In this document: positions 10,950 through 22,323 of the stretch, in pieces
Layout of the letters: each line of letters starts with the position of its first letter
Position numbering within the stretch: the stretch's first letter is position 1
Origin: Escarpia spicata
Taxonomy: Eukaryota > Annelida > Polychaeta > Sabellida > Siboglinidae
Length of the DNA stretch: 64,000 nt
Direction of reading: 5' to 3'
NCBI GenBank assembly: GCA_963995525.1
Contig: OZ023206.1
Coordinates: 45,393,990-45,457,989, forward strand
Translations under genes and position numbers: made by a program
Notes under the pieces: generated by a model
Database searches by the model: none
What the model saw: the letters and a program-made list of their open reading frames with translations, nothing else
Told to the model about the DNA's origin: nothing

Positions 10950-12611
10950 TTCATATTTTTTAATAGCAGAGACCATAAGCTATGAACATATAAAAAGACT
11001 GTTGGGATCGGACGCGTAATGTACTAGCAATCGTTCAAAATGTGCTTTGGGGACGATCTTTGAGTTGTTTAATTTTACACCCCTGCAGTACATTTGTTGC
11101 AATATATACGTAATAATCACATGAACATATGAATTACCTTGACATGATCCATCTTTCACAGCAAATCCCACGGCACATTTCGTACACGTCGTCGCATCAC
11201 TACACTCTTCGCAGTTGATTATGTCAATGGAGCATGCTACAATATAATTAGGAATATCTCTTGGTTACAATATATATGGTTTGATAATTGTGTTGTATGC
11301 CATATCATTACTACTATGTAAATAGTTATTTTTATATTTATTTTTGTTTTCCTGCTACTTATGTTTGTGCAGCAAGTCATATGTTCTATTATGTCAACTC
11401 ATATTACATTAACACTCGAATTTTCTACTCAAATGCAACGACGCATTTCGTACACGTCGTCGCATCTCTACACTATTCACAGTTGGTAAGTTCAGATTAA
11501 CATACTGTAGTGTATTGATATATTCGGTTGTATTTGTAATATATGCGATATGGTTATTGTATAATACATAAAATATTTACCTCTATGTTAAATATTTAAA
11601 CTACCATTTTATGTTAATACTACCACTCATTCTTTCACTGTTATTGAATATTCTGCCACATATTTTATACCGTGAAATAGCTACCGGGATTGCATCCACA
11701 ATTGAATACTTTGGCATGATCCATCTTTCACTGCATATTATACGCTGCATTTCGTACACGTTGTCGCATCACTACACTCTTGTCAATTTGTAACTTCAGT
11801 GGAACATTCTGTAATGTTTGGATATTAGATGATCATCGTAAAGTACATTCGGCTTTAATTTGGAGGAACATTATATACATTTACAATTATATAAAACCCC
11901 GTTTTTTATGTGTCTAATACTACAACCTGTATTGATTTAATGTTACTTGTGATTTCACACCATATGACAGTTGCTATTGGGACAACTGGTGTTGAATAAT
12001 TATGCAACTTTGACAACACGTATTGGGAATATTATTGCTCATGTTAATGCTGTTTTGTTGCTATAGTACATCGTTTTGTTACTTACAATACATATAACAA
12101 TATATATTTTTGTTATATCTACATCTATTCTACGAAAATTACCTTTACTACTGTGAAATATATATAAGCGAGCGAAAAATAACCAACACGAAACACGTAA
12201 AAAAATTGAAACTCTACGATCGCTAGCAACCTCACGGTTCCTACTATTCAAACGAATTTGGTATCATTTCAAAGGATGCAATTTATTTTATGATGGCTTC
12301 GCCTAGATTTTCCGGTAGCAGTTAGTAGAACACATTTGAAGGGACCAACATGTTTTTCATTTTCGGTGTCTCGTACGGTTCCGAACGATGTTGATGGCGG
12401 GTGCTCAGGACACAAATATTCCGAATGCGGGCAGTTTCTTCATTCCATAGGTTGGGACTCGCACACATCACCTTTTCTTGTTGTCATGTTATAAAGTCTA
12501 CTCATTTTTAAAGGCGACGAAACTGTTGTATATTTATGGCTGAGAAACCGATGTTTCTCATCGTCTTCGGTTCTTTTCAGATTATTTTAATAATTATTAT
12601 CGGGAAACCGT
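10950..12611 (-). repeat. Array unit U2
   Basis: Exon A at 11138-11236 is intact but more divergent than in later units (SIDIINC). Exon C at 11710-11808 is dead: a cysteine codon has become TGA and a glycine codon TAA. The unit is the short form (no 67-bp segment). It sits between the degenerate U1 and the homogeneous core of the array. Confidence 0.8.
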
Positions 12612-12799
12612 TCATATTTGTTGAATAGCAGAGAGCATAAGCTTTGAACATATACAAAGACTGTTGGGATCGGACGCGTAATGTACTAGCAATAGTTTAA
12701 AATGCGTTTTGGGGACGATCTTTGAGTTGTTTAATTTTACACCGCTGCAGTACATTTGTTGCAATATATACGTAATAATCACATGAAGATACGAATTAC

Positions 12800-12898
12800 C
12801 TTGACATGATCCATCTTTCACAGCAAATCCCACGGCACATTTCGTACACGTCGTCGCATCACTACACTCTTCGCAGTTGGTTATATCAGTGGAGCATG
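12800..12898 (-). CDS. Host-gene exon A: furin/GFR-like cysteine-rich repeat
   Basis: This 99-nt phase 1-1 exon has the acceptor ATTGTAG (12900-12899) and donor GTAATTCG. It encodes 33 residues with six cysteines: CSTDITNCEECSDATTC, then TKCAVGFAVKDGSC. The spacing C-x(7)-C-x2-C-x5-C-x2-C and the 'GF.v.dgsC' end match the furin-like / growth-factor-receptor cysteine-rich repeats found in extracellular and cell-surface proteins. The same exon recurs in every unit at: 11138, 14552, 16237, 20827, 22512, 24264, 28865, 30550, 32234, 33986, 35738, 42094, 43846, 45598, 47283, 49036, 50786, 52538, 54290 and 56042 (left edges, each 99 nt). Only U14 (37490-37590) is broken. Protein changes are few: TICAVG in U5, VKHGSC in U10, CEDCSD in U17 and KDGLC in U18. 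The protein as a whole is unidentified. Confidence 0.8.
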
Positions 12899-13084
12899 CT
12901 ACAATATAATTAGACATATCTCTTGGTTACAGTATATATTGTTTGATAATGGTATTGTATGCCATATCATTACTACTACGAAAATAATTATATTGATATT
13001 TATTTTTGTTTTCCTGCTACTTACGTTTGTGCAGAAAGTCAAATGTTCTATTATGTCAACTCATATTACATTAACACTCGAATT

Positions 13085-13175
13085 AACTTAACAAGATGCT
13101 TCTTTTTTCTACTCAAATGCAACGACGCATTTCGTACACGTCGTCGCATCTCTACACTATTCACAGTTGGTAATG
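13085..13175 (-). pseudogene. Exon B, a decayed third cysteine-rich exon in every unit
   Basis: Between exons C and A the minus strand carries a third copy of the same motif: ACCAACTGTGAATAGTGTAG, then GCGACGACGTGTACGAAATGC. In the ancestral frame the glutamate-cysteine stretch is interrupted by TAG, a second TAG follows the GCATTTGAG stretch, and there is no AG acceptor at the expected place. All units share these lesions, so the exon was already dead before the array amplified. It shows that the unit arose from three tandem copies of one exon. Confidence 0.75.
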
Positions 13176-13393
13176 TCAGATTAACATATTGTAATATATG
13201 GATATATATGTTTATATTTGTTGTATGTGCGATATGGTTATTGTATAATATCTTAAATTATTACCACTATGTTAAATATTTAAATTACCAATTGATGTTA
13301 ATACTAACACTCATTCTTTCACTGTTATTGAATATTCTGCCACACATTTTATACCGTGAAATAGCTACCGGTATTGCATCCACAATTGAATAC

Positions 13394-13492
13394 CTTGGCA
13401 TGATCCATCTTTCACAGCATATCCTACGCTGCATTTCGTACACGTTGTCGCGTCACTACACTCTTGACAGTTTGTAACTTCAGTGGAACATT
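13394..13492 (-). CDS. Host-gene exon C: furin/GFR-like cysteine-rich repeat
   Basis: This 99-nt phase 1-1 exon has the acceptor ATTACAG (13494-13493) and donor GTATTCAA. Its 33 residues read ECSTEVTNCQECSDATTC, TKCSVGYAVKDGSC, a paralogue of exon A with the same six-cysteine spacing. In transcription order C precedes A by 495 bp of intron. Intact copies have left edges at 15146, 21421, 23106, 29459, 31144, 32828, 34580, 36332, 44440, 46192, 47879, 49630, 51380, 53132, 54884 and 56636. It is dead in U2, truncated in U5, U8 and U14, and has lost its acceptor in U15. Alternating C and A exons would encode a long rod of two slightly different cysteine-rich repeats. Confidence 0.8.
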
Positions 13493-14363
13493 CTGTAATG
13501 TATGGATATTAGTTGGTCATCGTAAAGTACATTCGGCTTTAATTTGGAGGAACATTATATACATTTACAATTATATAAAACCCAGTTTTTTATTTGTCTA
13601 ATACTACAACCTGTATTTATTTAATGTTACTTGTGATTTCACATCATATGACAGTTGCTAATGGGACAACTGGTGTTGAATAATTATGCAACTTTGACAA
13701 CACGTATTGGGAATGTTAGTGCTCATGTTAATGCTCTTTTGTTACTAAAGTACATTGTTTTGCTACTTGCAATACATACTACAATATATATTTTTGTTAT
13801 ATCTCAATCTATTCTACACAAATTACCTTTACTACTGTGAAATATATATATGCGAGCGAAAAATAACCAACACAATATACGTTAAAAAATTGAAACTCTA
13901 CGATTGATAGCAACCTCACGGTTCGTCCTATTCAAACGAATTTGGTATCATTTCAAAGGATGCTATTTATGTTATGATGGCTTCGCCTAGATTTTCCGGT
14001 AGCAGTTAGTAGAACACATATGAAGGGACCAACATGTTTTTCATTTTCGGTGTTTCGTACGGTTCCGAACGATGTTGATGGCGGGTGTTCAGGACACAAA
14101 TATTCCGAATGCGGACAGTTTCTTCATTTCCATAGGTTGGGACTCGCACACATCACCTTTTCTTGTTGTCATGTTATAAAGTCTACTCATTTTTAAAGGC
14201 TACGAAACTGCTGTGCATTTATGGCTGAGAAACCGATGTTTCTCATCGTCTTCGTGACATCGCAATAACGTAGGTCATCCAACGGTGAGTAAGAGTGAAA
14301 ACGGAAACACCACGGTTCTAGGTTCTTTTCAGATTATTTTAATAATTATTATCGGGAAACCGT

Positions 14364-16048
14364 TCATATTTGTTGAATAGCAGAGAGCATAAACTTTGAA
14401 CATATACAAAGACTGTTGGGATCGGACCCGTAATGTACTAGCAATAGTTTAAAATGCGTTTTGGGGACGATCTTTGAGTTGTTTAATTTTACACCGCTGC
14501 AGTACATTTGTTGCAATATATACGTAATAATCACATTAAGATACGAATTACCTTGACATGATCCATCTTTCACAGCAAATCCCACGGCACATTTCGTACA
14601 CGTCGTCGCATCACTACACTCTTCGCAGTTGGTTATGTCAGTGGAGCATGCTACAATATAATTAGACATATCTCTTGGTTACAGTATATATTGTTTGATA
14701 ATGGTATTGTATGCCATATCATTACTACTGTGTAAATAATTATATTGATATTTATTTTTGTTTTCCCGCTACTTACGTTTGTGCAGAAAGTCAAATGTTC
14801 TATTATGTCAACTCATATTACATTAACACTCGAATTACCTTAACAAGATGCTTCTTTTTTCTACTCAAATGCAAAGTCGCATTTCGTACACGTCGTCGCA
14901 TCTCTACACTATTCACAGATTGTAATGTCAGATTAACATATTATAATATATGGATATATATGGTTATATTTGTTGTATGTGCGATATGGTTATTGTATAA
15001 TATCTTAAATTATTACCACTATGTTAAATATTTAAATTACCAATTGATGTTAATACAAACACTCATTCTTTCACTGTTATTGAATATTCTGCCACACATT
15101 TTATACCGTGAAATAGCTACCGGTATTGCATCCACAATTGAATACCTTGGCATGATCCATCTTTCACAGCATATCCTACGCTGCATTTCGTACACGTTGT
15201 CGCGTCACTACACTCTTGACAGTTTGTAACTTCAGTGGAACATTCTGTAATGTATGGATATTAGTTGGTCATCGTAAAGTACATTCGGCTTTAATTTGGA
15301 GGAACATTATATACATTTACAATTATATAAAACCCAGTTTTTTATTTGTCTAATACTACAACCTGTATTTATTTAATGTTACTTGTGATTTCACATCATA
15401 TGACAGTTGCTAATGGGACAACTGGTGTTGAATAATTATGCAACTTAGACAACACGTATTGGGAATGTTATTGCTTATGTTAATGCTCTTTTGTTACTAA
15501 AGTACATTGTTTTGCTACTTGCAATACATACTACAATATATATTTTTGTTATATCTCAATCTATTCTACAAAAATTACCATTACTACTGTGAAATATATA
15601 TATGCGAGCGAAAAATAACCAACACAATATACGTTAAAAAATTGAAACTCTACGATTGCTAGCAACCTCACGGTTCGTTCTATTCAAACGAATTTGGTAT
15701 CATTTCAAAGAATGCTATTTATGTTATGATGGCTTCGCCTAGAATTTCCGGTAGCAGTTAGTAGAACACATATGAAGGGACCAACATGTTTTTCATTTTC
15801 GGTGTTTCGTACGGTTCCGAACGATGTTGATGGCGGGTGTTCAGGACACAAATATTCCGAATGCGGACAGTTTCTTCATTTCCATAGGTTGGGACTCGCA
15901 CACATCACCTTTTCTTGTTGTCATGTTATAAAGTCTACTCATTTTTAAAGGCGACGAAACTGTTGTATATTTATGGCTGAGAAACCGATGTTTCTCATCG
16001 TCTTCGGTTCTTTTCAGATTATTTTAATAATTATTATCGGGAAACCGT
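14364..16048 (-). repeat. Array unit U4
   Basis: Short form (1685 bp). Exon A 14552-14650 and exon C 15146-15244 are intact. Confidence 0.85.
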
Positions 16049-16865
16049 TCATATTTGTTGAATAGCAGAGAGCATAAGCTTTGAACATGTACAAAGACTG
16101 TTGGGATCGGACGCGTAATGTACTAGCAATAGTTTAAAATGCGTTTTGGGGACGATCTTTGAGTTGTTTAATTTTACACCGCTGCAGTACATTTGTTGCA
16201 ATATATACGTAATAATCACATGAAGATACGAATTACCTTGACATGATCCATCTTTCACAGCAAATCCCACGGCACATATCGTACACGTCGTCGCATCACT
16301 ACACTCTTCGCAGTTGGTTATGTCAGTGGAGCATGCTACAATATAATTAGACATATCTCTTGGTTACAGTATATATTGTTTGATAATGGTATTGTATGCC
16401 ATATCATTACTACTATGTAAATAATTATATTGATATTTATTTTTGTTTTCCTGCTACTTACGTTTGTGCAGCAAGTCAAATGTTCTATTATGTCAACTCA
16501 TATTACATTAACACTCGAATTACCTTAACAAGATGCTTCTTTTTTCTACTCAAATGCAAAGACGCATTTCGTACACGTCGTCGCATCTCTACACTATTCA
16601 CAGATTGTAATGTCAGATTAACATATTGTAATATATGGATATATATGGTTATATTTGTTGTATGTGCGATATGGTTATTGTATAATATCTTAAATTATTA
16701 CCACTATGTTATATATTTAAATTACCTATTGATGTTAATACTAACACTCATTCTTTCACTGTTATTGAATATTCTGCCACACATTTTATACCGTGAAATA
16801 GCTACCGGTATTGCATCCACAATTGAATACCTTGGCATGATCCATCTTTCACAGCATATCCTAAG

Positions 16866-18011
16866 GTCGACATTGAATCAGCTTTTCGGATAATTCCAAT
16901 TTCACCAGCAGACAGACCGTTACTGGGTTTTAAGTGGAGGGGCCAGTTTTTCATGGATGCTTTTCTTCCTATGGGTTGTTCGAGTGCATGTGCTATCTTT
17001 GAGCGTTTTAGTACAGCGTTAGAATGGGCTGCCAAGGTTAAATTACAGGTAACTGAAGTGATACATGTAATCGATGATTTTCTTCTGCTGGCACCCTCAT
17101 TTGAGAAATGCAATGATGACCTTAGGGCTTTTATCGCCATGTGTGAACAGATTGGGGTACCACTTGCTCCGGGAAAAACGGTGGGCCCATCCACCGCACT
17201 CCCTTTTCTGGGTATCATCCTGGATACCGTCCAAATGCATGCTAGACTTCCAGATGATAAGCTTGAGAAAGCTAGGGCATTACTTTTGAGTTTTCAGTCT
17301 AAGCAGAAGGTCACACTTAAGGAATTGCAACAGTTAATCGGGGTCCTTTCATTTGCTTCGGCCGTCGTAGTCCCTGGCCGGGCATTTCTCAGGCGTTTAA
17401 TCGACCAAACCATGGGTAGGCTTAAACCGCACTATCACATTCGTTTAAACAGACAAACTAAACTTGACCTAGGAGTATGGTTGGAATTTCTCCAGCATTT
17501 TAATGGCAAGGCCTTTTTTCTGGATGAGAAATTTCTGACAGGTGACTATCTCCGACTATACACTGATGCAGCTGGGGGAGTAGGATACGGGGCACTGTAT
17601 GGGGCAGAATGGTTTTGTGGTCTCTGGCCGGTGGAGTGGCGTTCATTCAATGTCACGGTTTTGGAGTTGTATCCTATAGTGGCAGCAGTACATGTGTGAG
17701 GTAATGTTTGGGAGAATAAAAGCGTATGCTTCTTTACAGATAACGAGGCCCTGGTACCTGTGATTAATAACCAGACATCGCGGGAACCCCACATCATGGC
17801 CCTAGTCCGTCCCCTGGTATTGGCATATCTGCGGTTTAATATCAACTTTACAGCACGACATATCCCAGGCCGTTTTAACACGCTGGCTGATAAACTATCT
17901 CGTTCGCAGGTGGAAGAGTTCCATGCACTGGTGCCATGGGCGAATGCCAACCCAGTGGAAGTGCCCCACAGTGTGTCCCCAGCCGGCTTAGACAGTCTTT
18001 CAGCAGGTTGA
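16866..18011 (+). pseudogene. Ngaro family 1 reverse transcriptase/RNase H, copy 1, with nonsense mutation
   Basis: The frame starts truncated at VDIESAFRIIP. It has the RT active-site box HVIDDFLLL and RNase H motifs LYTDAAGGVGYG, LELYPIVAAVHV, FTDNEALVPV and HIPGRFNTLADKLSR. Compared with copy 3, TGG has become TGA at 17697-17699, inside RNase H just after LELYPIVAAVHV. The rest of the frame (17700-18011) is open but separated. The enzyme would have copied element RNA to DNA and removed the RNA strand. The last 76 nt overlap the recombinase frame. Confidence 0.85.
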
Positions 18012-18886
18012 TGGAGGCCTCATTGGCACCATCTTCTCGACTACATTATGAGCGCGCATGGAAAAAGTTGGTTGCATTCCATGAGTCATTATTTCTCACA
18101 ACTTGTATGCCTGTTTCTATACCTATGATGTTGCTGTTTATTGCCCACCTCCATGCTACTGGCTCTGCTCCGGCATCCATTGTTTCAACCGTGTCAGCTA
18201 TCGCTTATTTCCATAAGATTAATGGTTTTGCCGACCCATCCAATTGTTTCCTGGTAGCTAAGTTGTTATCAGGTGCACGTAATCTCGGGGCAGTGCCTGA
18301 TGTCCGTCTGCCTGTCACCCTACCAGTGCTTGCACGCTTGATACAGGCGTTACCCACGGTGTTTTCATCGCATTACAAGTGTCTCATGCTCCGGGCAATG
18401 ATGGTACTTGCCTTCAAAGCGTATCTGCGCATTGGGGAAATGGTGCCTCGGGCCCGGAATATGGTGCACGGATGTTTGCATATGGGCGACGTTTTACTGT
18501 CAGGAGAGTTGATTATGCTTTCCTTCCGGCGTTTTAAACACAGCGCTCGGCAGGGTCCGCAATCTCTCCAGGTCAGAGGCGAATGCATACATGGGTCAGC
18601 TATCCATCCGGCTGCTTTCCTCCGGGAATTTCAGCAGGCTAGAGGTGCACTTCCAGGTCCGCTCTTTGCGCACCCCGATGGCTCCCCCATGTTGCGTAGG
18701 GAATTTGATGGGTCCCTAAAGACGCTGCTGGTTTTCTGTGGTTATGAGACTAGCGCCTTTAAGGGACACAGCTTCCGGATCGGGGCAGCCACTGCTGCGG
18801 CTCTGAGAGGCGAATCAGATGCACAGATCAGGGCGGCAGGTAGATGGACATCGGATGCGTTTAAGAAATACATTAGGATTGCTTGA
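17936..18886 (+). CDS. Tyrosine recombinase, Ngaro family 1 copy 1
   Basis: This 316-codon open frame has the catalytic set of tyrosine recombinases: Arg in AYLRIGEM (about residue 165), Lys in RFKHSAR (about 201), HSFR (about 278-281), Trp in GRWTSD (about 304) and the nucleophile Tyr in KKYIR (about 312). The enzyme integrates the circular DNA product into a short target without a target-site duplication, replacing the integrase of LTR elements. The start at MGECQPSG overlaps the end of the RT frame in the -1 frame, an arrangement also seen in family 2. The frame is undamaged even though the RT upstream is not. Confidence 0.9.
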   Translation: MGECQPSGSAPQCVPSRLRQSFSRLMEASLAPSSRLHYERAWKKLVAFHESLFLTTCMPVSIPMMLLFIAHLHATGSAPASIVSTVSAIAYFHKINGFADPSNCFLVAKLLSGARNLGAVPDVRLPVTLPVLARLIQALPTVFSSHYKCLMLRAMMVLAFKAYLRIGEMVPRARNMVHGCLHMGDVLLSGELIMLSFRRFKHSARQGPQSLQVRGECIHGSAIHPAAFLREFQQARGALPGPLFAHPDGSPMLRREFDGSLKTLLVFCGYETSAFKGHSFRIGAATAAALRGESDAQIRAAGRWTSDAFKKYIRIA

Positions 18887-18958
18887 ATGAGAGCGTTTGC
18901 GTTGTCGTCCTTTTACAGTTTTATATTCGTGGGGTGGTCACAGGTTAAGGTGACCGGT

Positions 18959-20130
18959 GGCATAATCGACCCCACTTTTAAGGTTTAGCCTCAGTTATGT
19001 ATAGTGTAATGCGTTAGCGGGTAGTGTTGGTTTTAGATTTGGTGTGGTTGACTGGTGTGCTTGGCTAGTATTATACTGTGCAGTAGGTCTATGGTGATTT
19101 TAGCAGTAATGACATTGTTTGATATATGATATCATGTATACCAATACTGCTTGTTTTATGTGCCGAAATGTGGGCTCGGTCAACCTGAGGTACAGGAGAC
19201 TAGTATGGGCTCAGTCACAGGCCTGGCCTTGGGATGTCGAGCCCACATTTCTCTCTTATCACGTTAATAAATAAACGTCATTCATTTGGCCTTTCTTCAT
19301 CACTATATTGGACTCTGTGTTGTTGCTTGCATAAATGGGAGTATGCTGCACCGGCACGATGCGGCATACATATTTTTGTGCGGGCAACAATGCAGACAAG
19401 TGATGATTGGCCCAGTGGATTATTCTAATTATATGCTAATTCAGCTTAGCCGTGGGCGCAAAGAACCAATGAGCGCATAGTAGTAGCGAGCAGTTGTAGC
19501 GCGCGCTAGAAGTCGGCCACTTTGGTTCGAGAGAGCAAACTATTCGGTTGAGAGTTTTGCGTCCCTCCCATCCCGCCCACTTCTGTAGAGTTTAGCCTTA
19601 ATAACACATGTGCATCATTAGTGGAAGAGGGGTCGTCAGCATATCTCAATGCTTTCCCCATTTTCTTAGGTCAGGTGGACAATGTGTTCACGGGGTTTTG
19701 ATGAAGAGACAGCTCGCTTCTCTTCCACTGATGATTTTAGTTAGGTAGGACAGGCATAATCGACCCCACTTTTAAGGTTTAGCCTCAGTTATATATAGTG
19801 TAATGCGTTAGCGGGTAGTGTTGGTTTTAGATTTGGTGTGGTTGACTGGTGTGCTTGGCTAGTATTATACTGTGCAGTAGGTCTATGGTGGTTTTAGCAG
19901 TAATGACATTGTTTGATATATGATATCATGTATACCAATACTGCTTGTTTTATGTGCCGAAATGTGGGCTCGGTCAACCAGAGGTAGAGGAGACTAGTAT
20001 GGGCTCAGTCACAGGCCTGGCCTTGGGATGTCGAGCCCACATTTCTCTCTTATCACGTTAATAAATAAACGTCATTCATTTGGCCTTTCTTCATCACTAT
20101 ATTGGACTCTGTGTTGTTGCTTGCATAAAT
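18959..20130 (+). repeat. Split direct repeats B1-A2-B2, family 1 copy 1
   Basis: B1 is 18959-19336 and B2 is 19753-20130, each 378 bp and nearly identical; the 416-bp A2 (19337-19752) lies between them. Each B has AATAAATAAA near its end, a likely polyadenylation signal, and a perfect 14-bp inverted repeat (GAAATGTGGGCTCG at 19165-19178 and its complement at 19238-19251 in B1). B ends in TTGCATAAAT, as in family 2. The matching A1 is missing at the truncated left end. Confidence 0.9.
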
Positions 20131-20650
20131 ATATATATGCGAGCGAAAAATAACCAACACAATATACGTTAAAAAATTGAAACTCTACGATTGCTAGCAA
20201 CCTCACGGTTCGTCCTATTCAAACGAATTTGGTATCATTTCAAAGGATGCTATTTATGTTATGATGGCTTCGCCTAGATTTTCCGGTAGCAGTTAGTAGA
20301 ACACATATGAAGGGACCAACATGTTTTTCATTTTCGGTGTTTCGTACGGTTCCGAACGATGTTGATGGCGGGTGTTCAGGACACAAATATTCCGAATGCG
20401 GACAGTTTCTTCATTTCCATAGGTTGGGACTCGCACACATCACCTTTTCTTGTTGTCATGTTATAAAGTCTACTCATTTTTAAAGGCGACGAAACTGCTG
20501 TGCATTTATGGCTGAGAAACCGATGTTTCTCATCGTCTTCGTGACATCGCAATAACGTAGGTCATCCAACGGTGAGTAAGAGTGAAAACGGAAACACCAC
20601 GGTTCTAGGTTCTTTTCAGATTATGTTAATAATTATTATCGAGAAACCGT

Positions 20651-22323
20651 TCATATTTGTTGAATAGCAGAGAGCATAAGCTTTGAACTGTTGGGATCGG
20701 ACCCGTAATGTACTAGCAATAGTTTAAAATGCGTTTTGGGGACGATCTTTGAGTTGTTTAATTTTACACCGCTGCAGTACATTTGTTGCAATATATACGT
20801 AATAATCACATGAAGATACGAATTACCTTGACATGATCCATCTTTCACAGCAAATCCCACGGCACATTTCGTACACGTCGTCGCATCACTACACTCTTCG
20901 CAGTTGGTTATGTCAGTGGAGCATGCTACAATATAATTATACATATCTCTTGGTTACAGTATATATTGTTTGATAATGGTATTGTATGCCATATCACTAC
21001 AACTATGTAAATAATTATATTGATATTTATTTTTGTTTTCCCGCTGCTTACGTTTGTGCAGAAAGTCAAATGTTCTCTTATGTCAACTCATATTACATTA
21101 ACACTCGAATTACCTTAACAAGATGCTTCTTTTTTCTACTCAAATGCAACGACGCATTTCGTACACGTCGTCGCATCTCTACACTATTCACAGTTGGTAA
21201 TGTCAGATTAACATATTGTAATATATGGATATATATTGTTATATTTGTTGTATGTGCGATATGGTTATTGTATAATATCTTAAATTATTACCACTATGTT
21301 AAATATTTAAATTACCAATTGATGTTAATACAAACACTCATTCTTTCACTGTTATTGAATATTCTGCCACACATTTTATACCGTGAAATAGCTACCGGTA
21401 TTGCATCCACAATTGAATACCTTGGCATGATCCATCTTTCACAGCATATCCTACGCTGCATTTCGTACACGTTGTCGCGTCACTACACTCTTGACAGTTT
21501 GTAACTTCAGTGGAACATACTGTAATGTATGGATATTAGTTGGTCATCGTAAAGTACATTCGGCTTTAATTTGGAGGAACATTATATACATTTACAATTA
21601 TATAAAACCCAGTTTTTTATTTGTCTAATACTACAACCTGTATTTATTTAATGTTACTTGTGATTTCACATCATATGACAGTTGCTAATGGGACAACTGG
21701 TGTTGAATAATTATGCAACTTTGACAACACGTATTGGGAATGTTATTGCTTATGTTAATGCTCTTTTGTTACTAAAGTACATTGTTTTGCTACTTGCAAT
21801 ACATACTACAATATATATTTTTGTTATATCTCAATCTATTCTACAAAAATTACCTTTACTACTGTGAAATATATATATGCGAGCGAAAAATAACCAATAC
21901 AATATACGTTAAAAAATTGAAACTCTACGATTGCTAGCAACCTCACGGTTCGTCCTATTCAAACGAATTTGGTATCATTTCAAAGAATGCTATTTATGTT
22001 ATGATGGCTTCGCCTAGAATTTCCGGTAGCAGTTAGTAGAACACATATGAAGGGACCAACATGTTTTTCATTTTCGGTGTTTCGTACGGTTCCGAACGAT
22101 GTTGATGGCGGGTGTTCAGGACACAAATATTCCGAATGCGGACAGTTTCTTCATTTCCATAGGTTGGGACTCGCACACATCACCTTTTCTTGTTGTCATG
22201 TTATAAAGTCTACTCATTTTTAAAGGCGACGAAACTGTTTTATATTTATGGCTGAGAAACCGATGTTTCTCATCGTCTTCGGTTCTTTTCAGATTATTTT
22301 AATAATTATTATCGGGAAACCGT
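20651..22323 (-). repeat. Array unit U6
   Basis: Short form with an additional 12-bp deletion near 20690 (intron). Exon A 20827-20925 is intact. Exon C 21421-21519 is intact but its first codon differs (acceptor followed by TATGTT instead of AATGTT). Confidence 0.85.

Larger units (their letters stand above)
12612..14363 (-). repeat. Array unit U3 (typical unit)
   Basis: Full 1752-bp form with exon A (12800-12898), exon B relic (about 13085-13170) and exon C (13394-13492). In exon B the donor-side GT is lost (TTAACTTAAC instead of TTACCTTAAC on the plus strand), a change shared with U13. Confidence 0.9.
16863..20130 (+). mobile_element. Ngaro-like tyrosine-recombinase retrotransposon, family 1 copy 1 (5'-truncated)
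   Basis: The 3268-bp insertion starts abruptly inside the reverse transcriptase gene (at the codon before VDIESAF) and ends with a B1-A2-B2 split direct repeat. That split repeat distinguishes Ngaro/PAT-type elements from LTR and LINE elements. The A1 repeat, gag-like gene and N-terminal RT are missing. The element is on the strand opposite to the host gene. The left junction (TATCCTA/AGGTCGAC) and right junction (CATAAAT/ATATATATG) are identical in the other two copies. Confidence 0.9.
16049..20650 (-). repeat. Array unit U5, carrying Ngaro family 1 copy 1
   Basis: Exon A (16237-16335) is intact, with a Lys to Ile change (TICAVG). Exon C keeps only its last about 30 nt before the element begins at 16863. 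Unit sequence resumes at 20131 within the ATATATATG tract, so about 440 bp of the unit is missing. Confidence 0.85.

Noticed and set aside
12612..12917. Minus-strand 101-codon open frame around exon A as a complete small gene
   Set aside because: Only the central 99 nt has domain-like content; both sides are intron read-through past consensus splice sites.
12959..13477. Plus-strand 172-codon open frame repeated in nearly every unit (MPYHYYY...)
   Set aside because: It is antisense to exons B and C and to intron sequence, has low-complexity Tyr/Ile/Leu composition, and is conserved only because whole units are.
13655..13840. Plus-strand 61-codon frame (MLMGQLVLNN...) in each unit
   Set aside because: Short, AT-rich, no motif, and unchanged intron sequence explains its recurrence.
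16802..17218. Minus-strand 138-codon frame fusing antisense RT to the exon C remnant (also at 24829 and 38057)
   Set aside because: It is the shadow of the RT frame. A chimeric exon is possible in principle, but I see no acceptor or domain to support it.
17546..17950. Minus-strand 134-codon frame opposite RNase H (also at 25572 and 38801)
   Set aside because: Antisense shadow of a strongly supported RNase H domain; no motif.
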